Source of the DNA: Cupriavidus basilensis
Lineage (GTDB): Bacteria; Pseudomonadota; Gammaproteobacteria; Burkholderiales; Burkholderiaceae
NCBI RefSeq assembly: GCF_000832305.1
Contig: NZ_CP010537.1
Location: 2,852,001 to 2,916,000, forward strand
Direction: 5' to 3'
Length of the DNA stretch: 64,000 nt
The position numbers and the translations under genes are program-made. The notes beneath the pieces were generated by a model. It ran no database searches. It was given only the letters and a program-made list of their open reading frames with translations, and was not told the origin of the DNA. This document shows positions 28,875 through 38,817 of the stretch, one piece after another (the stretch's first letter is position 1; each line of letters starts with the position of its first letter).

Positions 28875-29279
28875 GGGCAGCCTCCGTTGCGGTGGCGTTC
28901 CAGTATGCGTGGGCGAGTGGATTAAGGCGGGTCAGGCGTTGCCCGGAATGGGCGAGCGAAGACAGGGGCATGAGAGTGCCTCCTACGTTAGCGAATCGAA
29001 GATCCCGCCTTGCGGCGGCCGTCGCCTACGTTTTCGGGCTGCTATTCCCGGTCGCTGTTTTGCAGCGACCGGCAGAGTATACCTCCATATGTTCCTCCTG
29101 AAGCGCCGCAATAGCGTGCGGACCATGGCGGTGGTGACCAGCCGGGTGGTGCGCGCCGGCGCCTGGATCACCGCGCCGGCCATGGTCTTGCTGCCGTGGT
29201 GAGCATGCCGGCGTGCAACCTTAGCCGATCAGTCTTTGGTAGGATTGCCAATCGCCACGGATTGGGAGGCGCACTGACG
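28875..29279. other. Intergenic region with a perfect 10-bp hairpin
   Basis: About 400 bp between divergent genes, expected to hold the promoters of the small minus-strand gene and the diguanylate cyclase. A perfect inverted repeat occurs at 29048-29072: CCGGTCGCTG, loop TTTTG, CAGCGACCGG. No T-run follows on either side. A short plus-strand frame (about 29089-29202, 37 residues starting MFLLKRRNS) exists but is not well enough supported to call. Confidence 0.5.
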
Positions 29280-30440
29280 ATGCCCCAGATCGACCTGAGA
29301 ACGACAGTCCTCCTGTCAGCGGTGATGTCGGCCCTGATGTCGGTCGTGCTGTTGTCGGCGTATTACAGTTTTCCGCGCTCGATCAAGGGGATTGGGCGTT
29401 GGGTCAGCGGCTCGCTGCTGCTGATCGTTACGCCGGTGCTGTTCTGGTTGCGCGATATCGCCCCGGACTGGCTCTCCATCGTGGTGGCCAACTGTCTGGT
29501 GATGGCCGCCATGGCCCTGTGGATGCTCGCCGTGCAGGCGTTCTACGGGCGGCCACAAACATGGCGGTGCGCTGCCGCGCTGACGGTGCTGGGCACGCTG
29601 CTGCTGGCCTGGTATGCGTTTGGGCAGCCGAACTATGTGGCCCGGGTCACCATCGCGACCTTTGTCGTGGGGATCTTCTACTGCGTGCAATGCGTGGTGA
29701 TCGTGCGCTACGGCGAGCGCCATTTCAGCACCTACTTCTTTGGTACCCTGATGATCGCCCAGACGCTGGTGGTGCTGCTGCGTTTTGGCACCAGCCTGTT
29801 TGCCGGGATGACCGGGCAATCCTTTTTTGCTCCTGGCGACGCGATCCAGATCATTTACCTGAGTTCCAACACCCTGATGGACCTGGCCTTGTCGGCCGCC
29901 TTCATGCTGGTGATCACGCGGCGCCTGCACGTGGAACTCGACGTGCTCTCCAGGACCGACCCGCTGACGCTGCTGCTGAACCGGCGCGCACTGTATGCGG
30001 CCGGGCAGGAGGCGCTGGAGGGCATGGCGGAGGACGGCGCAGAGATGGCGTTGCTGTTGATCGACCTTGACCACTTCAAGCGCATCAACGACAGCATGGG
30101 GCATGCCGAGGGCGACCGGGTGCTGACGGCGTTCTCGTCCATGCTCAGGCGCGAACTGCCACCGGGCGCCTACCCGGGGCGCTTCGGGGGCGAGGAGTTC
30201 CTGGTGCTGCTGCCGCGTACCGGCATGACGGGCGCGCTGGCGCTGGCCGAGCGCCTGCGGGCAACGTCTTCGCGGTTTTTTGGCGAGCGCGTTGCGGATC
30301 TCACCATCAGTATCGGCGTGGCGTGCCTGGAAAAATCGGAAACGCGCCTGGATGACGCCATCGGCCGCGCCGATCTTGCCCTGTACCGGGCCAAGAGCGC
30401 GGGCAGGAACCGGGTCGAGGCGGTGATGCAGGCGGCCTGA
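29280..30440 (+). CDS. Membrane-bound GGDEF diguanylate cyclase
   Basis: Probably makes c-di-GMP from two GTP. 386 residues: about six membrane helices in the first ~210 residues with no recognised sensor domain, then a GGDEF domain that begins DVLSRTDPLTLLLNRRALYAAG and carries the active-site variant GGEEF (in GRFGGEEFLVLLPRTG), which is catalytically competent in known enzymes. The RxxD inhibitory site expected before the signature is absent (the sequence there is GAYPGRF). Start ATG 29280 has GGGAGG about 10 nt upstream; the frame is open to 29196. Confidence 0.9.
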   Translation: MPQIDLRTTVLLSAVMSALMSVVLLSAYYSFPRSIKGIGRWVSGSLLLIVTPVLFWLRDIAPDWLSIVVANCLVMAAMALWMLAVQAFYGRPQTWRCAAALTVLGTLLLAWYAFGQPNYVARVTIATFVVGIFYCVQCVVIVRYGERHFSTYFFGTLMIAQTLVVLLRFGTSLFAGMTGQSFFAPGDAIQIIYLSSNTLMDLALSAAFMLVITRRLHVELDVLSRTDPLTLLLNRRALYAAGQEALEGMAEDGAEMALLLIDLDHFKRINDSMGHAEGDRVLTAFSSMLRRELPPGAYPGRFGGEEFLVLLPRTGMTGALALAERLRATSSRFFGERVADLTISIGVACLEKSETRLDDAIGRADLALYRAKSAGRNRVEAVMQAA

Positions 30441-30468
30441 GGGGCCTGAGGGGACTAAGGGGCAGCCA

Positions 30469-30930
30469 TCAGGCGAGCAGCCGGCCCAGCGTGGCTACCC
30501 CGATGGTGAGTGCGCCAAGCGCCAGGTTCAGGCCAACGGCCTGCCGGATGCGGCCCAGCGCGGCGCCGGCGGCCTTCCAGTCGTGCGCATCGACGCCGCG
30601 CCGCAGCGCCGCGTAGGGGCCGAAATACACGTAGGCAAAGATCCCGATCATGATCAGCCCAAGGCCGAACATGATGTGCCAGTGGACCGGCGCGGCGGCA
30701 AACCCTAACGCGCCGAGCATGGACACGCCGCTGATGGCGATCACGGCGACGGCGCCCCAGACCCAGGCCAGGAACCGCGCGAATACGGCGCGCCACAAGC
30801 GCAGCCGCTGCGGCGGCTCCAGCAGGGTGGCCGCAGCCGGGCGCAGGCAGGCATAGGCGAAGAACATGCCGCCCACCCAGAGCGTGACGCCGGCGATGTG
30901 CAGGAAGCGCAGGACAGGATCGAGGGTCAT
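30469..30930 (-). CDS. CopD-family/DUF-type integral membrane protein
   Basis: 153 residues with four hydrophobic helices (about 4-25, 50-72, 78-100, 128-150). The start TLDPVLRFLHIAGVTLWVGGMFFAY, with His in the first helix and WVGGMF, is the signature of CopD-like membrane proteins, a superfamily that includes copper-resistance CopD and heme-protein-like relatives. No partner CopC is near, so a copper role is not shown. The frame reaches 31131, but the part before 30930 is low-complexity; ATG 30930 has no strong ribosome site. It converges on the diguanylate cyclase. Confidence 0.75.
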   Translation of the reverse strand: MTLDPVLRFLHIAGVTLWVGGMFFAYACLRPAAATLLEPPQRLRLWRAVFARFLAWVWGAVAVIAISGVSMLGALGFAAAPVHWHIMFGLGLIMIGIFAYVYFGPYAALRRGVDAHDWKAAGAALGRIRQAVGLNLALGALTIGVATLGRLLA

Positions 30931-31256
30931 GGTTTTTTGGTTTTTTCGGACGACGGGGATGGGGGAATGGGCAGGCCCCAGCCGGCGAACCGCGGTGGGG
31001 ATTGTCGGGGGAACTGTTGCGGGGACTGTCGGGCGACTGTTGGGGGAATGCTGCATTCTAGCCCCCGAAAGCCACTTGTGCCGGCATAAGTCACGCATGA
31101 GACACACATGCCAGAGCAATGCCGTCGGCATAAGCGGTGCGCTCCCCCGCTTCTGCTAACCTACCAGCCTGGTGAGTCGCTCGCGACAAGGGATAGGCAA
31201 CCGGGACGGAAAAGCCAAGGGTCAGGCTGGTCCGCAAAACCAAGAAAAAAATACTC

Positions 31257-33233
31257 ATGCGGCACTCCTTAAAGTATCAGGTCGCCTTAGCCACGGCGCT
31301 CGTGGTGACATTTGTCATCGTGGCGCGCGCGCTGTTCTCCCAGTACTACGCGTTCCAGAGCCTGACGGCGCTGCGCCAGTCCCAGCAGGAAACGCTGGTC
31401 AAGCTGGTTGCCGAACAACTCGACGAGAAATTCGAGACGCGGGCAATCGCCCTGCGCCGCCTGGCGCGCCAGCTGGCGCCCATGCTTGGGCAGCCGCCCG
31501 CCGATCTGCGGCGCTTCGCCTCCCAGGCGATGTCGATGCCGCAGTTCTTCAATGCCGTGTTCCTGGCCTTGCCTGACGGCGACATGGTGTTCAGTACCGC
31601 CGTACCCGTGGGGCAACGCATCCACCTGTCGGACCGCGACTACTTCCGTGCGGTCGTCGACGGTTCGGAGTTTGCGGTGTCGGACCTGCTGCGGGGCAGG
31701 ATGAGCGATTCGCCCGGCGTGGTGCTGGCCGTGCCCCTGCGCGGCGCGGACGGCAAGCTGCTGGCGGTGGTTGGCGGCGTGTTGAATTTCTCCGAGAGCA
31801 ACTTCCTTAGCGTGCTGGCGCACAGCCGGGTTGGCCTGACCGGCGGCTATTGCCTGGTCTCTTCCGGCACAAATCCGCGCTACGCCATGCACCCCGATCC
31901 TTCGAAGGTGATGATGCCGGCCAAGGCGCACGGCGAGACCTGCGGCGTTGGCGCGCCGCCCACCGGGTGGGAGCTCCTCAACCCGACGCAGCCCGTGGTG
32001 GCGCGCTACCTGCTCGAGTCCAATGGCTGGGAGGTGGTTTCGGTGCTCCCTGCCGCGGAGGCTTACGCCCCGCTGCTCGCGGCCCGCAACAAGACGATCA
32101 TCGTCGGGGGCATGTCGCTGTTGCTGGCTGCGCTGCTGATGTGGCTGGTGATACGGCGCCTGCTGGCGCCGCTGGAGTTGCTGCACCGCGTGGTCAGCGA
32201 GGTGCCCAAGAATCCTGCCGCCCTGGCTGCGCTGCCAACCGGGGGCAATAACGAAATCGGCGAACTGGCCGCCACCTTTGGCGCGGTCATGCACCAGCTC
32301 TCCGAACGGGAAGCGGCGCTGAGCGCCGCCAAGGATTGCGCCGCCGAGAGCGAGAAGCGCATCGAGGCCATTGCCAACCATGTGCCCGACCTTGTCTCGT
32401 TCATCGACATGAACGAGCGCTATGTCTTTGTCAACGAGGCCTACGCGCAGCGGTTCAACCTGCCGGTGCAGCAGATTGTCGGGCTGACGATGCGCGAGCT
32501 TTGGGGCACCTCCGTCTACGTGGCATCGAAGCCTTACCTGGAGCAGGCCTACCTGGGCGCGTCGGTCACCTTCAGCCTGGAAGGCAAGGATAATGCCGAG
32601 TGCATGCAGGTTACATACCAGCCCGCCTGGAATGACGGCAAGGACACGGTCCAGGGCCTGTACATGTTCGCGCGCAACGTGACCAGCGAGCGCCAGAAGA
32701 TGCGCAGCCTGGAAGCGCAGACGCTCACGGACCACCTCACCGGCCTGCTGAACCGCAAGGGGTTCGACCGGCGCATGGCCGACGCCATGGCCCGGGCTGG
32801 CGCGAACCACGCCAGCGCCGCCCTGCTGCTGGTGGACGTCGACGATTTCAAGACCATCAACGACACGTTTGGGCACGCCGTTGGCGACCAATTGCTGGCC
32901 TCCTTCGCCGAGCGGCTTTCGGCGTGCGTGCGCACCGGCGACGCCGTGGCCCGGATTGGCGGCGACGAGTTCGGCATCGTGCTGGACGACGCACTCAACG
33001 TCGCAACGCTGGAGCGCATCGCCCAGGCCATCGTGCATGCGGCCAGGCGAGCGCATTTTATCGATGGCCATACCATCGTGGCGACAGCCAGCGTGGGCAT
33101 GGCCATCCATTACCCGGACGACGGCCAGACCGCGAACGAGCTCTTCATGCGTGCCGACATGGCGCTCTACGAAGCCAAGCGCGGCGGCAAGGCGCGCTAC
33201 ACACCGCCGCCTGCCTCGAGCAACCGCGCCTAG
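31257..33233 (+). CDS. Sensor diguanylate cyclase (dCACHE-PAS-GGDEF)
   Basis: 658 residues. Membrane helix at about 8-28, a periplasmic double-Cache sensor domain (about 35-280) with LSDRDYFRAVVDG and a typical VPL.G.DG...VVGGVLN segment, a second helix (about 281-302), a HAMP-like linker, a PAS domain (about 380-480; VPDLVSFIDMNERYVFVNEAYAQ), and a C-terminal GGDEF domain. The active site is intact (ARIGGDEFGIVL) and is preceded by RTGD five residues upstream, the RxxD inhibitory site, so product feedback is expected. The extracellular signal is unknown; small organic acids and amino acids are common ligands of such Cache domains. Confidence 0.92.
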   Translation: MRHSLKYQVALATALVVTFVIVARALFSQYYAFQSLTALRQSQQETLVKLVAEQLDEKFETRAIALRRLARQLAPMLGQPPADLRRFASQAMSMPQFFNAVFLALPDGDMVFSTAVPVGQRIHLSDRDYFRAVVDGSEFAVSDLLRGRMSDSPGVVLAVPLRGADGKLLAVVGGVLNFSESNFLSVLAHSRVGLTGGYCLVSSGTNPRYAMHPDPSKVMMPAKAHGETCGVGAPPTGWELLNPTQPVVARYLLESNGWEVVSVLPAAEAYAPLLAARNKTIIVGGMSLLLAALLMWLVIRRLLAPLELLHRVVSEVPKNPAALAALPTGGNNEIGELAATFGAVMHQLSEREAALSAAKDCAAESEKRIEAIANHVPDLVSFIDMNERYVFVNEAYAQRFNLPVQQIVGLTMRELWGTSVYVASKPYLEQAYLGASVTFSLEGKDNAECMQVTYQPAWNDGKDTVQGLYMFARNVTSERQKMRSLEAQTLTDHLTGLLNRKGFDRRMADAMARAGANHASAALLLVDVDDFKTINDTFGHAVGDQLLASFAERLSACVRTGDAVARIGGDEFGIVLDDALNVATLERIAQAIVHAARRAHFIDGHTIVATASVGMAIHYPDDGQTANELFMRADMALYEAKRGGKARYTPPPASSNRA

Positions 33234-33267
33234 CATCCATGCGCGACAATGCAATAACGCAACAACG

Positions 33268-33287
33268 CAACATCACAACATCACAAC
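33268..33287. repeat. Short CAACATCA tandem repeat before the GNAT gene
   Basis: Two perfect CAACATCA octamers followed by CAACAACG, inside an A/C-only stretch (33250-33300) between the cyclase stop codon and the acetyltransferase. It belongs to a set of short tandem repeats at gene junctions in this window. Confidence 0.5.
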
Positions 33288-33321
33288 AACGCAGCAGCAC
33301 ATTCACCCTGAGGATGACCCT

Positions 33322-33783
33322 GTGACCGACCCGATCCTGATCCGCCCCGCCGAGCCAAGCGATTTCGAAGCATGGAAAGTGCTATGGGATGGTTACAACG
33401 CCTTCTATGGCCGCAAGGCGGAGACGGCGCTGCCGGCAGAGATCACGCGCATGACGTGGTCGCGCTTCTTCGATGCTTACGAGCCCATGCACGCGCTGGT
33501 GGCGGAGCGCTCCGGCGAGTTGCTGGGCCTGGTGCATTACCTGTTTCACCGCAGCACCATCCAGATCGGCCCGAGCTGCTACCTGCAGGATCTCTTTACG
33601 TCGGAGGCGGCGCGTGGCGCTGGCGTGGGCCGCGCGTTGATCCAGGCGGTCTACCAGCGCGCCGAAGCCGCCGGGGCGAAGCGGGTCTACTGGCAAACGC
33701 ACGAGACCAACACGACGGCGATGAAGCTCTATGACAAGGTTGCGGAGAACTCGGGGTTCGTGGTTTATCGCAAGCCGGTTTAG
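33322..33783 (+). CDS. GNAT-family N-acetyltransferase
   Basis: 153 residues. It begins ILIRPAEPSDFEAWKVLWDGYN, and has the acetyl-CoA pyrophosphate loop (R.(A/G).G.GRALI) in ARGAGVGRALIQAVYQRAEA at about residues 95-114, preceded by the strand CYLQDLFT and followed by TNTTAMKLYDKVAENSGFV, the standard GNAT layout. The substrate is unknown. Start is GTG 33322 with GAGG about 9 nt upstream; the frame runs open far back through the cyclase gene in another phase. Confidence 0.88.
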   Translation: MTDPILIRPAEPSDFEAWKVLWDGYNAFYGRKAETALPAEITRMTWSRFFDAYEPMHALVAERSGELLGLVHYLFHRSTIQIGPSCYLQDLFTSEAARGAGVGRALIQAVYQRAEAAGAKRVYWQTHETNTTAMKLYDKVAENSGFVVYRKPV

Positions 33784-34203
33784 CCCGCTTAGCCGGTTTA
33801 GCCAGTCGAATGGGATAAGGAAGGATCCGCAAGCCACCGAGCGCGGGAAACCTGGTTGAACGGGCCCCGCGACCGGCTATTAGAGAAAACCCTCTAACCG
33901 CTTGACAATTTGTACCAAGCTGTAACTAAACACCCATTTTATGGGTCGTGTTATCCACAAATACTGTGGATAACAGGCACCTCGCTTCCCGCCAACCGGC
34001 TTGCAGCCGCCAATCCGGTCGGACTGCCTATTGTTTCAGCAACTTGAAGGTTTTGTGGCACATCCATGGCATGGATGCCAGCGGCCGTCGGTGTGGCCCC
34101 CCACAATTTCCCCTCGTTATCGATCACATGCGGCGCGCCGCGCGTGCCGCATGAAGGTTTGCGCCCGCAGCTTGCAGCTTGCTGCTTGCTGCTACTTCGA
34201 CCG
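33784..34203. other. Intergenic region with facing DnaA-box sequences
   Basis: About 420 bp between convergent genes (GNAT and GntR). It holds a TTGACA at 33902-33907, an ACCCAT-ttt-ATGGGT hairpin at 33932-33946, the DnaA-box pair at 33951-33973, and an inverted repeat CATCCATG-g-CATGGATG around 34061-34077. No convincing gene is seen on either strand. Confidence 0.55.
33951..33973. promoter_or_regulatory. Inverted pair of perfect DnaA-box sequences
   Basis: TTATCCACA at 33951-33959 and its reverse complement TGTGGATAA at 33965-33973, separated by AATAC. Both match the consensus high-affinity DnaA box exactly. Spacing centre to centre is 14 bp. No replication initiator gene is next to it, so this is not evidently an origin; a DnaA-titrating or regulatory site, or a plain hairpin, are the alternatives. 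Confidence 0.5.
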
Positions 34204-34905
34204 CTACTGCAGGAAGTCGCCGTAGCGAGCGCGGATCTCTTCGAGATTGGCGAGCGTGCCGGATAGATGCCGGCGCAGGCTGGCCTGGGCGGCGTCGGGG
34301 TCGCCGCTGGCGATCGCATCGGCGATGGCAGTGTGATCCGCCACGACAGCGTTGGCCTTGCCGGCGATTGGCAAATGCAGGCGGCGCAGGCGGTCCAGGT
34401 GGCCACTCTGGCGGCGCACCAGCATCCATAGGTCCGGCACGCGGGCGGCTTCGTACAGCTGGCGGTGAAAGGCCTGGTCGAACAGGGAGAACTCGGCGAA
34501 GTCCTGGGCGGCCAGCATGGCCTGCTGGCGCGCCACGATCAGGCGCAGCCGCTCCACCAGCGCGGGGTCCGGTGCCTCGGCCAGCGTGCGCACGATTTCC
34601 ACTTCCACGGAGCGCCGCAGGAAATGCGCCTGCTGGGCCAGCGCGATGCTGATGGGGCTGACCACCGTGGCGTGCTGCGGGAAGATATCGACCAGCCCTT
34701 CCTCGGCGAGCCGCATCAGGGCATCGCGCACCGGTGTCTGGCTGATGCCGTACTGCGCGGCGAGATCCGTGCGCGACAGCACCGTGCCGGGGGGCAGCGT
34801 CATGGCGATGATCATGTCCCGCATATGCTCGAACACCTGCGGCGCGGCATGCCGGGTGCGGTCGAACTGGAATTGAATCTGCGGGGCGGTCAAGGTGGCT
34901 TCCAT
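34204..34905 (-). CDS. GntR-family (FCD/FadR-type) transcriptional regulator
   Basis: 233 residues: N-terminal winged helix (QVFEHMRDMIIAMTLPPGTVLSRTDLAAQYGISQTPVRDALMRL, about 20-65) and a C-terminal all-helical FCD ligand domain with the metal-binding pattern D..FH..LYEAA (FDQAFHRQLYEAARVPDL) and later His residues (DHTAIADAI, RRHLSGTL). FCD regulators respond to sugar acids and other carboxylates, which fits the divergently transcribed aldonate dehydratase operon, which it probably represses. ATG 34905 is chosen because the sequence before it has no regulator homology; the frame extends to 34971. Confidence 0.9.
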   Translation of the reverse strand: MEATLTAPQIQFQFDRTRHAAPQVFEHMRDMIIAMTLPPGTVLSRTDLAAQYGISQTPVRDALMRLAEEGLVDIFPQHATVVSPISIALAQQAHFLRRSVEVEIVRTLAEAPDPALVERLRLIVARQQAMLAAQDFAEFSLFDQAFHRQLYEAARVPDLWMLVRRQSGHLDRLRRLHLPIAGKANAVVADHTAIADAIASGDPDAAQASLRRHLSGTLANLEEIRARYGDFLQ

Positions 34906-35000
34906 CAGGCTGTCTGGTTTCACTGCACAGGTGTGTCTTATCACGCACAAGGACGCTGCATGGCGTCTCATGGCAGCAGTTTAATGGAAAGGTTTACGGT

Positions 35001-35029
35001 TTGACACACTAATATATTAGTGCTTTAAT
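35001..35029 (+). promoter_or_regulatory. Sigma-70 promoter with a palindromic operator in its spacer
   Basis: TTGACA at 35001-35006 and TTTAAT at 35024-35029 with exactly 17 bp between. Positions 35007-35022 form a perfect 16-bp palindrome (CACTAATA / TATTAGTG). A repressor on this site would block polymerase. The neighbouring GntR regulator is the obvious candidate. Transcription would enter the dehydratase operon about 80 bp before its start codon. Confidence 0.75.
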
Positions 35030-35118
35030 CATGCCGACGATATCAGATGTCGTACCTCTACCGCCCGGTTCTGGCGCCGGAGGTCCGGCCCAATGACAAC
35101 ATCCGTGGAAGAGACAAC

Positions 35119-36858
<1,740 letters not shown>

Positions 36859-36904
36859 TCACCGAATCCGCTCACCGAATCCGCCCATCGACTCCGCACC
36901 CGCC

Positions 36905-37642
36905 ATGACCGATACGACCCAAGCCAGCAAACTCAGCCAGCAGACCATCGACCAGTTCAAGAGCGTCAGCACCGCCACGTTGTGCACGGCGCTGTTCAAG
37001 CGCGGCCTGCGCAACCAGTTCATCCAGGACGTGCATCCGCTTAATCCCGAGCACGGCAACATGGTTGGCGAGGCCTTCACGCTGCGCTACATCCCGGCGC
37101 GCGAGGACCTGAACCCGATCTCGGTGTTCCTGGACCCGAACCATCCGCAACGCCAGGCGGTTGAGCAGTGCCCATCCGGCGCGGTGCTGGTGATCGACAG
37201 CCGCAAGGACGCGCGCGCGGCCTCCGCCGGCTCGATCCTGATCACGCGCCTGATGCAGCGCGGCGCGGCTGGCGTCGTCACGGATGGCGGCTTTCGCGAT
37301 TCGCCGGAGATTGCGCGGCTGGCCATGCCGGCGTATCACCATCGCCCCTCCGCGCCGACCAACCTGACGCTGCACCAGGCCATCGAGATCAACGGCCCCA
37401 TCGGCTGCGGCGACGTGGCGGTGTTCCCGGGCGACGTGGTGGTGGGCGATGCCGAAGGCGTGATCATCGTGCCGCGCCACCTGGCCGAGGAAATCGCGGC
37501 GGAAGCGGTGGAGATGACCGCGTTCGAAGACTTTGTCACGGAGGAGGTGATGAAGGGCCGCTCGATCATCGGCCTGTATCCGCCGACCCAGGAGCAAAGC
37601 CGGCTGGACTTTGCCGCCTGGCGCGAAGCCAAGGGCCGCTGA
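36905..37642 (+). CDS. RraA-family aldolase-like protein
   Basis: 245 residues. It contains the class II pyruvate aldolase hallmark: VVTDGGFRDSPEI at about residue 117-129, with the G-x20-R-D arrangement for Mg2+ and pyruvate binding, LLxTALFKRG-like N-terminal STATLCTALFKRG, and GPIGCGDVAVFPGDVVVGDAEGVIIVPR, the conserved core of 4-hydroxy-4-methyl-2-oxoglutarate aldolases and of RraA. Placed directly after an aldonate dehydratase, a retro-aldol split of the 2-keto-3-deoxy acid is the likely role; binding to RNase E is unlikely here. ATG 36905 is the start consistent with homology. Confidence 0.88.
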   Translation: MTDTTQASKLSQQTIDQFKSVSTATLCTALFKRGLRNQFIQDVHPLNPEHGNMVGEAFTLRYIPAREDLNPISVFLDPNHPQRQAVEQCPSGAVLVIDSRKDARAASAGSILITRLMQRGAAGVVTDGGFRDSPEIARLAMPAYHHRPSAPTNLTLHQAIEINGPIGCGDVAVFPGDVVVGDAEGVIIVPRHLAEEIAAEAVEMTAFEDFVTEEVMKGRSIIGLYPPTQEQSRLDFAAWREAKGR

Positions 37643-37662
37643 GCCGCGCTGCCTGCCAGACG

Positions 37663-37739
37663 GGGCAAGCCTTGGGCAAGCCTCGGGCAAGCCAAAAACA
37701 AGCCGCAAACAAACCACAAACAAACCACAAACAAGCACA
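37663..37739. repeat. 11-bp tandem repeat, seven units
   Basis: Seven consecutive 11-mers: GGGCAAGCCTT, GGGCAAGCCTC, GGGCAAGCCAA, AAACAAGCCGC, AAACAAACCAC, AAACAAACCAC, AAACAAGCACA. The period is one turn of B-DNA and the series grades from G-rich to A-rich. It occupies nearly the whole gap between the aldolase and the first Bug receptor and is transcribed as part of the operon. Confidence 0.9.
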
Positions 37740-37792
37740 TGAGCCAGCCGGCTCCCGACGCAGGGGGCAAGGCGGCCACGGATGGAGACAAG

Positions 37793-38797
37793 ATGAACCA
37801 CAACAAGCGAGGCGCGCTGCGCCGTGTCGCCGCCATCGGCATGCTGGGCGCCGCCGGCGCCCTGTTCCTGTTCGGTACCGGCGCGCAGGCCGAGGACAAA
37901 TGGCCGTCGCGCCCGATCACCTGGGTGGTGCCGTTCGCGGCGGGCGGCTCCACCGATATCGTCGCCCGCACCATCGGGCAGGAAGTCTCGAAGGCGTTGG
38001 GCCAGCCGGTGGTGGTCGAGAACCGGCCCGGTGCGGCCGGCGCGGTGGGCGCGGGCTACGTGGCACGCGCGAAGGCGGATGGCTACACGCTGTTTGGCGG
38101 CACCATCAGCACGCATGCCATCAACGCGAGCCTGTACAAGAATCTCTCGTACGACCCGGTCAGGGATTTCGAGCCGGTCTGCCTGATCGCCTACGTGCCC
38201 AATGTGCTGATGGTCGACGCCAAGCTGCCGATCAACAACGTGAAGGAGCTGATCGCCTATGCGAAGAGTCATCCGGGCCTGAGCTTCGCGTCGTCGGGCG
38301 CGGGCACTTCGACGCATCTGGCGGGCGAGCTGTTTGCCGACATGATCAAGGTGCCGATGACCCACGTGCCTTACAAGGGCAGCCCGCAGGCGATCCAGGA
38401 CGTGGCCGCCGGCCTCGTTCCCTTTCTCTTCGACCAGCTGACGGCGGGCGACGCCATGATCAAGGCCGGCAAGCTGCGCGCGCTGGCCGTGACCTCGCCC
38501 AAGCGCTCCGCGCTGGCGCCCAACGTGCCGACCATGGCCGAGGCCGGCGTGCCGGGCTTCGAGATGGTGTCGTGGCAGGCGCTGTACGCGCCGCACGGCA
38601 CGCCGAAGGATGTGGTGCAGCGCCTGAACGCCGAAGTGGTGCGCGCGCTGAAGCAGCCCGCCGTGCAACAACGGATGACCCAGCAACTGGGCATGGAAGT
38701 GGTGGGCAGCAGCCCTGCGGAGCTCGCGGCGTTCATGGGCAAGGAGATCCCGCGCTGGGCCGAGCTGGTGAAGAAGTCGGGGGCGACAGCCAATTGA
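37793..38797 (+). CDS. Bug-family periplasmic receptor (tripartite tricarboxylate transporter type), copy 1
   Basis: 334 residues. Signal peptide (about 1-33: basic NHNKRGALRR then a hydrophobic core ending GAQA), then the family landmarks WPSRPITWVVPFAAGGSTDIVAR, LGQPVVVENRPGAAG, ADGYTL, HVPYKG and RALAVTSPKRSALAPNVPTMAEAGVPGFE. Bug proteins bind carboxylated solutes in the periplasm. No TctA/TctB membrane genes are nearby, so it is an orphan receptor that may feed an unlinked permease or serve as a sensor. Start ATG 37793 is preceded by GGAGACAAG. It follows the 11-bp repeat array. Confidence 0.93.
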   Translation: MNHNKRGALRRVAAIGMLGAAGALFLFGTGAQAEDKWPSRPITWVVPFAAGGSTDIVARTIGQEVSKALGQPVVVENRPGAAGAVGAGYVARAKADGYTLFGGTISTHAINASLYKNLSYDPVRDFEPVCLIAYVPNVLMVDAKLPINNVKELIAYAKSHPGLSFASSGAGTSTHLAGELFADMIKVPMTHVPYKGSPQAIQDVAAGLVPFLFDQLTAGDAMIKAGKLRALAVTSPKRSALAPNVPTMAEAGVPGFEMVSWQALYAPHGTPKDVVQRLNAEVVRALKQPAVQQRMTQQLGMEVVGSSPAELAAFMGKEIPRWAELVKKSGATAN

Positions 38798-38817
38798 TGA
38801 ATCGCGCAGGAGACAAC

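Noticed and set aside
29089..29202. Small plus-strand frame of 37 residues starting MFLLKRRNS
   Set aside because: No convincing ribosome site and no recognisable domain. It lies in the promoter region of two divergent genes, so it is listed only as a note in the gap entry.
30998..31050. GGGGACTGT(C/T)G-like repeats as a regulatory array upstream of the CopD-like gene
   Set aside because: Units are irregular in length and sequence; judged low-complexity G-rich DNA.
31287..33254. Very long minus-strand frame (655 residues) opposite the sensor cyclase
   Set aside because: Opposite-strand frames this long are common in GC-rich coding DNA. The plus-strand protein has clear Cache, PAS and GGDEF domains, while the antisense product has none.
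33951..34406. Minus-strand frame overlapping the GntR gene end and the DnaA-box region
   Set aside because: It runs largely in a shifted phase of the regulator gene and has no known motif. It is read as a shadow of that gene extending into non-coding DNA.
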